This document shows positions 30,812-40,440 of a stretch of 64,000 nt of DNA, piece after piece. The stretch's first letter is position 1. Each line of letters begins with the position of its first letter. Origin of the DNA: Strongylocentrotus droebachiensis. Taxonomy: Eukaryota > Echinodermata > Echinoidea > Camarodonta > Strongylocentrotidae. The DNA is taken from contig JAVYIG010006787.1 in assembly GCA_035222895.1 (NCBI GenBank), positions 47,790 to 111,789 of the forward strand. Reading direction: 5' to 3'. The notes beneath the pieces were generated by a model. The model did not search any database and had not been told where the DNA came from. It saw only the letters and a program-made list of their open reading frames with translations. The position numbers were made by a program, and so were the translations under genes.

Positions 30812-33655
30812 TTAAAAAAGGGAAATTAAGGCACAATTCCCAGCTCCTTTTACGCAAAATCCACGACTGATACGAGATGGTACAAGGCCATTAAGTGAAG
30901 GTCTGGAATTCCACAGACTTTCTTCTGGCAACTCATCAGGAACAACAGAAACCCAGTCAGGAGTGGACTTAAGACAAGAGTCCAGTTCGAGATCGGATAA
31001 AGATACAAGATTCTTGTTTTCGTGGTGAGAAGGAGTCACACAGTTCACGCCCTGGACGCCAGATTGCAAAAGCCATCGCTGGAGGGTTGTCAATTCGCAG
31101 TCGCAGTGCCAAGGGTTTGGGTCGAGGTAGATCCTTTTGGAGAGTAGAGGAAAACTGAATGGTTGAAGGGTCATCAAACGATTTCCACCTAGCCGAATAG
31201 TCAAGCTACTGCGTTTGATGAAAGCTGATTGTGCTATAAACTCAATTTGATTATGCTCCAGATTGATTTCATCAATACTTAAACATGATGTAAATGCATG
31301 TTGTGGAACGCCCTCAATGAAATTATCCTGAAGATCGATAGAGCGTATTCCTGACAATTTTTCAAAAGGGTTTCCAGAAAGTGAGTCAATTAGGTTATGA
31401 CTCAAGTCGAGATTTCTGAGCAAAGGGGCATCGATTGAGGGTAAGACGGTTATTGCATTGCAGCAAAGTAGAAGAGAATATTCGAGGAATGGCAATGAAA
31501 ACTGCAGAGATACATTGGGCTGCTGCCGAAATAGCGTCACATTGTTCATTTTAATATCCAAAGTCGAAAGGTTATAGCTCTCAACCGTAATATCAGAACT
31601 TCTTAGTAGCGTATGTGAAAGTGAAAAAGACAGGAGACTCGATATGATATCTGAGGAAAGTGATTTTAATGGATTTCCTTGGAGGTAGACCTTCTTTAAC
31701 ATACTGCAATTGTTAAAGGCGTTTACGTTTATGGTAGTTATCTTGTTCCACCCAGCGTGTAATTCCCTCAACCAACACACCGTCTCGCAAAATAAGTCAA
31801 CATCTGTGCACTTCCTATTTTCAGGCAAATAATTGATATTATTATGGGAACATTTAAATACTTCAGTTCTTGTAGGAAGGGATATGTTATGCAATCGGTT
31901 ATGATCGACAAAAAACTGCTCTAACTTCTTTCCAATCCAGTCTGGATGATCAATGCTTGTAATCAGATTGTGACTAACGTCCAATTCAAATAACTCTTCA
32001 GCCGAGCTCATGTTAAATTGATCCAATGACTTAAGTGTGATGTTTTGTAGGATGATGCGACCGTATTTAGAAATATCTTGAGCTGAAATTCTGTTGATTT
32101 TGTTTGAACTGATATCAATGTCGAACCAACTTTTCATATGTCCGAACTTAACAATTTCAATGTCATTACATTGCAAATATAATTTGTGTAAGAGTGGCAA
32201 ATGGGTTACGTCAGGTAATGCGATGAGTTTGTTATGATTGAGTTGGAGCATGGACAGAATTGGAGAACCGTCAAATGCACCCGGTATAATAAACTTTATT
32301 TGATTATGGGAAAGATCGAGAAACTTGAGTTGACCCAACTGAATAAAGTCATCCACACTATCGAGATAATTACTAGATATGTGCAGTTTGTATAATTTCG
32401 TATTCTGATTTAAAGCAGTCCAATTGACGGTCCGAATCTTATTATTGGATAGCCCTAAAGAACTAAGGCTCGACAGGTTTCTGAGGAAGTTTGTGTCGCC
32501 TATCTGATTGTTGCCTAGATTAAGATGCCTAACGTGCATAGATGGGCTATCAATCCCGCACCAATCGTCATGCTTGTTTCTTAGAATGATAAATTTAGTG
32601 ATATTATTGTCCTGAAAGTCTATATGCCTTAGCATAGGAAATGAACAAGGGCTGAGGATTAGGTCTCCTCTTAGATTTGATTGTTTGATAATGAGTTCTT
32701 CTAAATTCGAAGCTTGTGGAAAGTCATTGATGTCTCGAATTAAAGACCGTGTAATGTGTAATCTTTCGAAGAAATCCACGTCCCAGTAAAGTAGGTCCTT
32801 TTTAGAACTAATTCCGGTACCGCTCAGGATCAACCGAGTTATTTGACTGGAGGAGGGTTCGGGTAAGATTGTCCTGTTTGCAAGATATAATTCTAATAAC
32901 GTTATGCTCTTAGGCCAGTGTAAAACCTGTATCACATGGATAGGGTTACCTGATAAAATAAGATATTTGAGGCGAGTCAGGTTAATTAGATCAGGAAGCA
33001 ACCTGATGAAGTTTTTACTAACGTCAATAAAAATGATGCGATGAGCCGACTTCATTTCATGAATATCGAACACCCGGAGATTGGACGATCTAGCCACAAC
33101 GTTGCTTACAGGAAGTGTTAGGTTCGATAGACCTACAATAAAATTGTTCGACATGCTGATTTGAGGTTCACGTGCGCTGCTGAATGCGGATACCTGTTGA
33201 CAGTCACAATTGACCTGTTGAATGAAATTAAAGTCAAGATTGACGCTCCAAATAGGTGGAATTGCAAAGATATCGACTAATGAATTTTCACTTAACTGGA
33301 GTATGGACAACTGAGAAAGTCCAGAAAACGCTCGTGATTCTATGGTCGATATGAAATTCGCATTAAGGCGCAGAACTGTTAAGGTCGACAAGAGATAAAA
33401 GGCATCATTTTCGATGGTGGTGAGCAAGTTACGAGATAGGATGAGATTTGTTGTTGTTGGTGGAAAACGACCTACCGCAGGGACAGACGTGAGATACCGA
33501 GTCCCGCAGTTGACTTCATTAAACATCGAACAGGTACATGTCTGCAGGCATACGGAATGGTCCAGCCCGGGCGACATGAATGCAGGAGAAACAAGAAACC
33601 ATAGGACAAGCGTAAGGCGAAGGCCCTCAAACCTGGAGGGATAGCAAGGTTCCAT
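30812..33655 (-). CDS. TIR-less Toll-like LRR protein, copy C (947 aa, intronless)
   Basis: By eye the protein matches copy B at every position except the first residues (MEPCYPSRFEG against MEPWYPFRFEG). It has the same LRRNT, LRR blocks, LRRCT and short NCALISLF tail. The difference at the start marks a junction: the gene body belongs to the unit 2/3 type, while the 5' flank (from about 33640 on) is of the copy 0 type, with an upstream ATG at 33670-33672. This is either a very recent duplication or gene conversion of B, or an assembly duplication of one locus. Role as for copy A. Confidence 0.9.
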   Translation of the reverse strand: MEPCYPSRFEGLRLTLVLWFLVSPAFMSPGLDHSVCLQTCTCSMFNEVNCGTRYLTSVPAVGRFPPTTTNLILSRNLLTTIENDAFYLLSTLTVLRLNANFISTIESRAFSGLSQLSILQLSENSLVDIFAIPPIWSVNLDFNFIQQVNCDCQQVSAFSSAREPQISMSNNFIVGLSNLTLPVSNVVARSSNLRVFDIHEMKSAHRIIFIDVSKNFIRLLPDLINLTRLKYLILSGNPIHVIQVLHWPKSITLLELYLANRTILPEPSSSQITRLILSGTGISSKKDLLYWDVDFFERLHITRSLIRDINDFPQASNLEELIIKQSNLRGDLILSPCSFPMLRHIDFQDNNITKFIILRNKHDDWCGIDSPSMHVRHLNLGNNQIGDTNFLRNLSSLSSLGLSNNKIRTVNWTALNQNTKLYKLHISSNYLDSVDDFIQLGQLKFLDLSHNQIKFIIPGAFDGSPILSMLQLNHNKLIALPDVTHLPLLHKLYLQCNDIEIVKFGHMKSWFDIDISSNKINRISAQDISKYGRIILQNITLKSLDQFNMSSAEELFELDVSHNLITSIDHPDWIGKKLEQFFVDHNRLHNISLPTRTEVFKCSHNNINYLPENRKCTDVDLFCETVCWLRELHAGWNKITTINVNAFNNCSMLKKVYLQGNPLKSLSSDIISSLLSFSLSHTLLRSSDITVESYNLSTLDIKMNNVTLFRQQPNVSLQFSLPFLEYSLLLCCNAITVLPSIDAPLLRNLDLSHNLIDSLSGNPFEKLSGIRSIDLQDNFIEGVPQHAFTSCLSIDEINLEHNQIEFIAQSAFIKRSSLTIRLGGNRLMTLQPFSFPLLSKRIYLDPNPWHCDCELTTLQRWLLQSGVQGVNCVTPSHHENKNLVSLSDLELDSCLKSTPDWVSVVPDELPEESLWNSRPSLNGLVPSRISRGFCVKGAGNCALISLF

Positions 33656-33755
33656 TGTAAACTGAGTATCATTCAATCAAAACACTGAACTGCTCTTCAC
33701 GAGGTCTTCTGATGCATCCACCAACTCAAAGTGCTTGGAGAATCTGTTCTCACGT

Positions 33756-33763
33756 CCTTTATA
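33756..33763 (-). promoter_or_regulatory. TATA box of LRR gene C
   Basis: TATAAAGG on the minus strand, 101 nt before the ATG at 33655. The flank follows the copy 0 version and not the B version. Confidence 0.65.
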
Positions 33764-34742
33764 CAATTGTATCAGCAATTCTAAGGGGAGTTACTGGTTA
33801 AGCCAATGCATTCCAGTAAATCAATTCATATTCAATCCGAGAACTCTCTCCTTATATTCAAATTTACATCACGAAGATAATTCCAAGTCGCTTAAAGCCC
33901 TTCTTATGAAATTAAAATCATTAAAAAAAAATGATTTGTCCTTTCAAAGGTTTAGATCTGATTAGTTCTAATCTATAAATCTCTGAAAGTTTTAACTGTA
34001 ATGAGGGAAACAACAATTATCTACGAAGTAAGCACTAGAGTATTTGAAAGGGAGGAGTGCTTGTAATCCCTCCTGACTAATTTCCTTTTAATTGTATAGG
34101 TCGCTGATCTTTTTAATTTAGTAAAAAAACTATTTAGAATTCGACAAACTCTAATTTGCTCCTGAAAACCAACATTTAAACCGGAAATTGTAATGGCGGA
34201 CGGTTATATTAGGTATTAAGTTATGGAAAAAATGCTTTGCTCTTTTAAACATTTTTTTTTTAGTTGAGGGAGGGAGCTGGAGTTCTTCTTTTTAATCTAG
34301 GACGATTTCAGTTACGGGCCGGACTTTTTTCCGTGAAAGGTACCCCTTTGCTGGAAATTTGGGGAACACGAATGTGGTCCCTCCGACCTCGGAGTGAGGG
34401 GGGGGGAGACCAGAATCTGGCCGATTTTAATTTTAATGATCTCCATCATTGCGACCTCCCCGGCCCCTACTTGCTGCAAGCCGAAGATGAAGCGATCCCC
34501 GAATGTCTCCAATGTCTACGTCCGTCGGAAGGCTGGGCGTACAAGTTCGTTGGTGACGCCATCTTTGGCAGCTTGAAGCAAGGTAGTGTAGAGAATATTA
34601 GAAATGTAGAGACAAAATATAAGAACTGACCAGATTCTGGACTGCAGATGGTCCGACATTTTATTTCCGGCGACTTATATCTCCGGCTTTATTGAATAAG
34701 CCCGGGGTGGAAAGTACTCACATATTAAGACATACGGGGATG

Positions 34743-35032
34743 CAGAGGCGGCAAGGCGACTTACAAAGTGGGGGCACCAATTAAAAATAAGGACACTTTC
34801 TGGAGGAAAAAAAAGTGCACAAAGCGAAAATATACAATTTTTTAGACATTGGTAAATACCCCTGTAATGTGATTACATTATCAGGGATGATTTCAATATG
34901 TGTTTCTCTTTATACACCAAATAAGATATTGCTTAAGCATCATACTTTGCAGTTGGGTGTGATGATCTGAAAATTCATTTGCGAGGGAGCAAAGTGAGCG
35001 AGGAATTTTTTAAAGATTTGTGAGGTCGCAGC
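34743..35032. mobile_element. Left part of a CAGAGGCGGC hAT-like element, unit 4
   Basis: Same fragment in unit 4. It is therefore older than the duplications that produced units 1-4. Confidence 0.65.
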
Positions 35033-36419
35033 CATGCATTATGGCTCAAGGCATGGGCACACAGAGGATTTTTTTTATGTTGGGAACCGGGGTAAAATGC
35101 AATAAATTATTGAAAATTTATTGTATTTTTTTTTTTTTAATGGAAACTGCCCCCTATCCTAGCCCCCGCTGCGTACAGTCATGGTTCAGTGACAAAGCAA
35201 TGGCCTCGTAACTGTGAGGCCCCAGGATCAAAACCGTGTCGATGTGCTATATAAGTGCCCTTTTGTGGGGCATTAATCCTCATTACTGTCATTTATGACT
35301 TAAGGGGTCCCCTAGTTGATAAGCATATAGCCTACACATGCTTTAGCAGTCACGCAAAACACTCATTGTCCAATTATTATTCAATAAAATCTGAGAATTT
35401 ATACTATTATCTAGATCTATTATTTTTAAATTATTTTTAAAATAATTCCATAAATTGGGGTAAAACAAAAATATTCCAACTTTATGAGCGACAGTGTACT
35501 TGCAAGAGCGAATGACCCGGAAGAACATACAAGACACGTCGGATCACCTCATTACCAACAAGAAAGTGTTGGCCAAGTAATGGACGTAAAAAAGACACGG
35601 GGAGATTCGATTATCTTCATGAAAATCGGTCGTTGATCAGTTATAATTGTTTGTTCGAAAGCTAACTGGGTAAGATGCGAGGATTATAATTGTAATTGAA
35701 CGAATGGAATGATTAGAAGATTTGGCTCGAAACATGATATCAAACCAATCAAAATTAGAATTATTTCCATTACTGGTATTAATATAAATCTCGCCATAAT
35801 CTTACTGAGCCTCTGGGTAAATTAGAATTATTGTCATTAGTTGTATATGCCTCCGATTTAGCTGTATAGGTTAAGTGCATTTGCAGCCTAAATATATCTC
35901 TCTTTTTTAGGAAAGTTCTAGGAAAATGAGAAAAGAAAACAAATCAAGACTCATCAAAATTCCACTTGACTCGGGAAAGATTCCATTTACCCGCCTTTCC
36001 CAAAATGGTGAATAATTTCGTAATGATAGGTAATCTCATTAGTCATCACTAACATATTTAATGCCCCCCCCCCCCTGATGACTCTGCAACCCCCCCCCCC
36101 CAAAAAAAAAAAAAAAAAAAAAAAACGTCATAATTATGTTTAATATATTCAGAAACAATAAAAAAACGTAATCTTGCTGATGTTCAAATCAAGCCATTAT
36201 TGACTTATTTCATAACCGAAGAGAAAATTAATTGTACAGAATCGTAGTAAAGCAACGAATACAATCTTTTCGTCTTGCACTCTTCAGAGCCTCATCTATT
36301 ATTGTCTGATTTCGGCGGTCTGTTCAATCTTGCGATTTACTTTGATGAGTGCATGGAAGACGAAAAGCTTTAGAATGTCTGTATTCGTGTTGCTATTTCA
36401 TAACTATGAAAAGGTTATA

Positions 36420-36570
36420 GTGTGGTGGTCGAGTGGTTTAAGACACTTGACTGGAGATGCGAAGGTCGAGGGTTCGAATCCTGACACGGCACTAATATCC
36501 TATTAGTTGTTACCTGCACTTGCTACTCTCCATTTAGGTGTTAAATGGGTACCCGGTAGAATGCGAAAGT
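36420..36570 (+). mobile_element. Truncated tRNA-derived SINE (unit 4)
   Basis: Head with A and B boxes plus the first ~75 bp of the body, ending at ATGCGAAAG. Unrelated sequence follows, so the 3' part was lost by deletion or rearrangement. Confidence 0.75.
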
Positions 36571-37089
36571 ATCATAAATCATATGACACAAATTCCAGGT
36601 CACAAGTTCAAAGGTCATTTTTGGTCAGTAGACTTGGATTAAATGTACGTTTTCACAACTTAATATGAGAATGAATGAATCAATTTTTGTTATTTCTTCA
36701 TATTTTATTCAAGTTATCGATCTTAGTACATATAATAGTAAATAACTCTTTTGATGATTCTTAGTCAATATTCACTTCAAAATGCTGATTATATTCAGAG
36801 GATTTCATTTTTTGTTGCTTGCTAATAGGCCACCCTGCCTATAAATAATGTTCCATCATCAAATTTTCATCGTATCGAATTGCGTAATGCAGGCGAGACC
36901 ACCGAGAGGGTTTCCCTTGTTTTTGTTTTTTTGTGCCACATATAATGATGGTAAATGAAACTCATTTGAACTTCTTGTTTCATGAGAATGAATGTCAGCA
37001 TTTAAAAAGAAAATATCATTGAAAAAACATGGCAGCTGTTTCTTCTTGAAAATGACTAAATTGTGATATAGAGACTTCACATCTATGGG

Positions 37090-37258
37090 CGTTCCCAACT
37101 CAAGCTATGCTTTCCGGGTTTTCGCCTCCTTCCGTATCTGAATAATTTACTGTATACTCTATGTTGAAATAATTGTTACATATATCATGTATATATACAT
37201 TGTGTTTCATATTGTACTGTTGAGAAGGAAATAAATGTTAATAAATACAAATACAAAT
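37090..37258 (+). mobile_element. Probable LINE 3' end in the unit 4 spacer
   Basis: Interrupts sequence that is continuous in unit 2 (cf. 19380). Begins with a GC-rich stretch (TTTTCGCCTCCTTCCGT) and ends with AATAAATG and an (AATAC)n-like tail, as plus-strand non-LTR 3' ends do. No coding part is retained. Confidence 0.5.
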
Positions 37259-37430
37259 ACAAAATATTAAATCGTTTATACAAAGGTGGACTACGAGCAA
37301 GATATGGAGAATTTGTTATAGCACGAACTGCTTTTTCTGTAAAACCACGATTGAAAATTACTGATGGAAAATCGAAGCTCAAAACTGTCATTATATTGAC
37401 TCATTTATCATTGCTTTTACATGGCTTAGT

Positions 37431-40337
37431 TTAATAATTAACCTCATAACTTAAAAAGAGGGATTCAGTAAGCGGTGCATAATTAAAAAAAAATAGAAAG
37501 GAAATGATGGCAAAATACCCCGTTCCTTTTAAGCACACTCCACGACTTGTACGAGATGGTACAAGGCCATTGAGTGAAGGTCTAGAGTTCCCCAGACTTT
37601 CTTCTGGCAACTCATCACGAACGGTAGAAACCCAGTCAGGAGTGGACTTAAGACAATAGTCCAGTTCGAGATCGGATAAAGATACCAGACTCTTGTTTTC
37701 GTGGTGAGAAGGAGTCACACAGTTCACGCCCTGGATGCCAGATTGCAAAAGCCATCTCTGGAGGGTTGTCAATTCGCAGTCGCAGTGCCAAGGGTTTGGG
37801 TCGAGGTAGATCCTCTTAGAGAGTAGAGGAAAACTGGATGGTTGAAAGGTCATCAAACGATTTCCACCTAGCCGAATAGTCAAGCTACTGCGTTTGATGA
37901 AAGCTGAGTGTGCTATAAACTCAATTTGGTTATGCTCAAGATTGATTTCATTAATACTTAAACATGATGTAAATGCATGTTGTGGAACGCCCTCGATGAA
38001 ATTATCCTGAAGATCAATAAAGCGTACTCCTGCCAATTTCTCAAAAGGGTTACCAGAAAGTGAGTCAATTCGGTTATGACTCAAGTCGAGACTTCTGAGC
38101 AAAGGGGCATCAATTGAGGGTAAGACGGTGATTGCATTGCAGCAAAGTAGAAGCGAGAATTTGAGGAATGGCAATGAAAACTGCAGAGACACATTTGGAT
38201 GCTGCCGAAATAGCGTCACATTGTTCATTTCAATATCCCAAGACGAAAGGTTATAGTTCTCGACCGGAATATCAGAACTTCTTAGCAGCGTATGTGAAAG
38301 TGAAAAAGACCCGAGACTGATCGCTATGATATCTGAGGAAAGTGATTTTAATGGATTTCCTTGAAGGTAGACCTTCTTTAACAAACTGCAATTGTTAAAG
38401 GCGTTTACGTTTATGGTAGTTATCTTGTTCCACCCAGCGTGTAATTCCCTCAACCAACACACCGTCTCGCAAAATAAGTCAACATCTGTGCACTTCCTAT
38501 TTTCAGGCAAATAATTGATATTATTATGGGAACATTTAAATACTTCTGTTCTTGTAGGAAGGGATATGTTATGCAATCGGTTATGATCGACAAAAAAATG
38601 CTCTAACTTCTTTCCAATCCAGTCTGGATGATCAATGCTTGTAATCAGATTGTGACTAACGTCCAATTCAATTAACTCTTCAGCCGAGCTCATGTTCAAC
38701 TGATCCAATGACTTAAGTGTGATGTTTTGTAGGATGATGCGACTGTATTTAGAAATATCTTGAGCTAAAATTCTGCTGATTTTGTTTGAACTGATATCAA
38801 TGTCGAACCAACTTTCCATATGTCCGAACTTAACAATTTCAATATCATTATATTGCAAATCTAATTCGTGTAAGAGTGGCAAATGGGTTACGTCGGGTGA
38901 TGCGATGAGTTTGTTATGATTCAGTTGGAGCATGGACAAATTTGGAGAACCATCAAATGCACCCAGTACAATAAACTGTATTTGATTATGGGAAAGATCG
39001 AGAAACTTGAGTTGACCCAACTGAATAAAGTCATCCACACTATCGAGATAATTACCAGATATGTACAATTTGTATAATTCCGTATTTTGATTTAAAGCAG
39101 TCCAATTGACGGTCCAAATCTTATTATTGGATAGCCTTAAAGAACTAAGGCTTGACAGGTTTCTAAGGAAGTTCGTATCGCCTATCTGATTGCTGACCAG
39201 ATTCAGATGCCTAATTTGCATAGATGGGCTATCAATCCCGCACCAATCGTCATGCTTCTTTCTTAGGATGATAAACTTAGTGATATTATTGTCCTGAAAG
39301 TCTATATTCCTCAGCATAGGAAATGAACAAGGGCTGAGGATTAGGTCTCCTGTTAGATTAGACTGTTGGATACTGAGTCTTCCTAAGTTTGGAGCTTGTG
39401 GAAAGTCATTGATGTCTCGAATTAAAGACCGTGTAAGGTGTAATCTTTCGAAGAAAGTCACGTTCCAGTATAAAAGGTCTCTTATGGAACTAATTCCAGT
39501 ACCGCTAAGTTTAAAGCGAGTTATTTGACTGGAGGAGGGTTCAGGTAAGATTGTCCTGTTTGCAAGATCTAATTCTAATAACGTCATGCTCTTAGGCCAG
39601 TGTAAAACCTGTATCACATGGATAGGGTTACCTGATAAAATAAGGTATTTGAGGCGAGTCAGGTTAGTTAGATCAGGAAGCAACCTGATCAAGTTTTTAC
39701 TAACGTCAATAAAAATGATGCGATGAGCCGACTTCATTTCATGAATATCAAACACCCGGATATTGGATGATCTAGCCACAACGTTGCTTACAGGAAGTGT
39801 TAGGTTTGATAGACCTACAATGAAATTGTTCGACAGGCTAATTTGAGCTCCAAGCGCGCTGTTGAAAGCGGATACCTGTTGGCAGTCACAATTGATCTGT
39901 TGAATGAAATTAAAGTCAAGATTGAGGCTCCAAATAGGTGAAATTGCAAAGATATCGACTAATGAATTTTCACTTAACTGGAGTATGGACAACCGAGAAA
40001 GTCCAGAAAACGCTCGTGGCTCTATGGTCGATATGAAATTCGCTTTTAGGCGCAGAACAGTTAGGGCCGACAAGAGATAGAAGGCATCATTTTCGATGGT
40101 GGTGAGCAAGTTACGAGATAGGATGAGATTTTCTGTTGTTGATGGAAAATGACCTACAGTAGGGACGGATGTGAGATACCGAGTGTTGCAGTCGACTTCA
40201 TGAAACATCGAACAGGTACATGTATGCAGGCATACGGAATGGTCAAGCCCGCACGACAGGAAAGCAGTGGAAACGAGAAGCCATAGGAAAAGCGAAAGGC
40301 GAAGGCCCTCAAACCTGAAGGAATACCACGGTTCCAT
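37431..40337 (-). CDS. TIR-less Toll-like LRR protein, copy D (968 aa, intronless)
   Basis: The most diverged complete member and the outermost one in the array. Its frame begins directly at MEPWYSFRF. It has a signal peptide (SLFLWLLVSTAFLS), LRRNT (CLHTCTCSMFHEVDC), the LRR solenoid, and LRRCT (NPWHCDCEL...). Scattered replacements occur along its length, and there is one extra residue in the SSDIIAISLGSFSLS segment. The tail is in a different frame from A's after a 2-bp length difference in the T-rich stretch, giving YFAIISFLFFFNYAPLTESL and then a polar end. In the central block around NLGRLSIQQSNLTGD it matches A, but at LDSVDDFIQLGQLKF it matches B and C, which gives a mosaic pattern. 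Its flanks lack the transposon layers of units 1-3, so it may be closest to the founder state (inference). Confidence 0.9.
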   Translation of the reverse strand: MEPWYSFRFEGLRLSLFLWLLVSTAFLSCGLDHSVCLHTCTCSMFHEVDCNTRYLTSVPTVGHFPSTTENLILSRNLLTTIENDAFYLLSALTVLRLKANFISTIEPRAFSGLSRLSILQLSENSLVDIFAISPIWSLNLDFNFIQQINCDCQQVSAFNSALGAQISLSNNFIVGLSNLTLPVSNVVARSSNIRVFDIHEMKSAHRIIFIDVSKNLIRLLPDLTNLTRLKYLILSGNPIHVIQVLHWPKSMTLLELDLANRTILPEPSSSQITRFKLSGTGISSIRDLLYWNVTFFERLHLTRSLIRDINDFPQAPNLGRLSIQQSNLTGDLILSPCSFPMLRNIDFQDNNITKFIILRKKHDDWCGIDSPSMQIRHLNLVSNQIGDTNFLRNLSSLSSLRLSNNKIWTVNWTALNQNTELYKLYISGNYLDSVDDFIQLGQLKFLDLSHNQIQFIVLGAFDGSPNLSMLQLNHNKLIASPDVTHLPLLHELDLQYNDIEIVKFGHMESWFDIDISSNKISRILAQDISKYSRIILQNITLKSLDQLNMSSAEELIELDVSHNLITSIDHPDWIGKKLEHFFVDHNRLHNISLPTRTEVFKCSHNNINYLPENRKCTDVDLFCETVCWLRELHAGWNKITTINVNAFNNCSLLKKVYLQGNPLKSLSSDIIAISLGSFSLSHTLLRSSDIPVENYNLSSWDIEMNNVTLFRQHPNVSLQFSLPFLKFSLLLCCNAITVLPSIDAPLLRSLDLSHNRIDSLSGNPFEKLAGVRFIDLQDNFIEGVPQHAFTSCLSINEINLEHNQIEFIAHSAFIKRSSLTIRLGGNRLMTFQPSSFPLLSKRIYLDPNPWHCDCELTTLQRWLLQSGIQGVNCVTPSHHENKSLVSLSDLELDYCLKSTPDWVSTVRDELPEESLGNSRPSLNGLVPSRTSRGVCLKGTGYFAIISFLFFFNYAPLTESLFLSYEVNY

Positions 40338-40432
40338 TGCAAACTGAGTGTCATTTAATTAAAAGCCTGAACCGCATGAGGTCTTGTGAGGTATCCTCAA
40401 ACTTAAAGTGCTTGGAGAATCTGTTCTCACGT

Positions 40433-40440
40433 CCTTTATA
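40433..40440 (-). promoter_or_regulatory. TATA box of LRR gene D
   Basis: TATAAAGG on the minus strand, 96-103 nt before the ATG at 40337. It is kept although the surrounding leader has changed considerably, which argues for function. Confidence 0.65.

Larger units (their letters stand above)
22572..33655. repeat. Tandem unit 3 (spacer plus LRR gene C), about 11.1 kb
   Basis: Near-exact copy of unit 2 with all the same insertions at the same sites. The match ends within the first codons of gene C, beyond which unit 4 sequence begins. No gene is supported in 26490-27600 or 27963-30067. Confidence 0.9.
33656..40337. repeat. Tandem unit 4 (short spacer plus LRR gene D), about 6.7 kb
   Basis: The spacer (33656-37430) aligns with the other spacers but has intact empty sites for the CAGGGGCG element (about 34054), the CACTG element (about 35326) and the LINE 3' end (about 37430). 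Its SINE is cut after about 150 bp. The stretch 36571-37089 holds no recognisable gene. About 36990-37090 aligns with 19220-19380. Confidence 0.8.

Noticed and set aside
30812-33655. CRISPR, operon or other prokaryotic-type structures
   Set aside because: None seen. Introns, SINEs and LINEs mark this as animal nuclear DNA.
36590-36640. AGGTCA-like words resembling nuclear receptor sites
   Set aside because: Three loosely spaced matches in unannotated spacer; expected by chance, with no nearby promoter.
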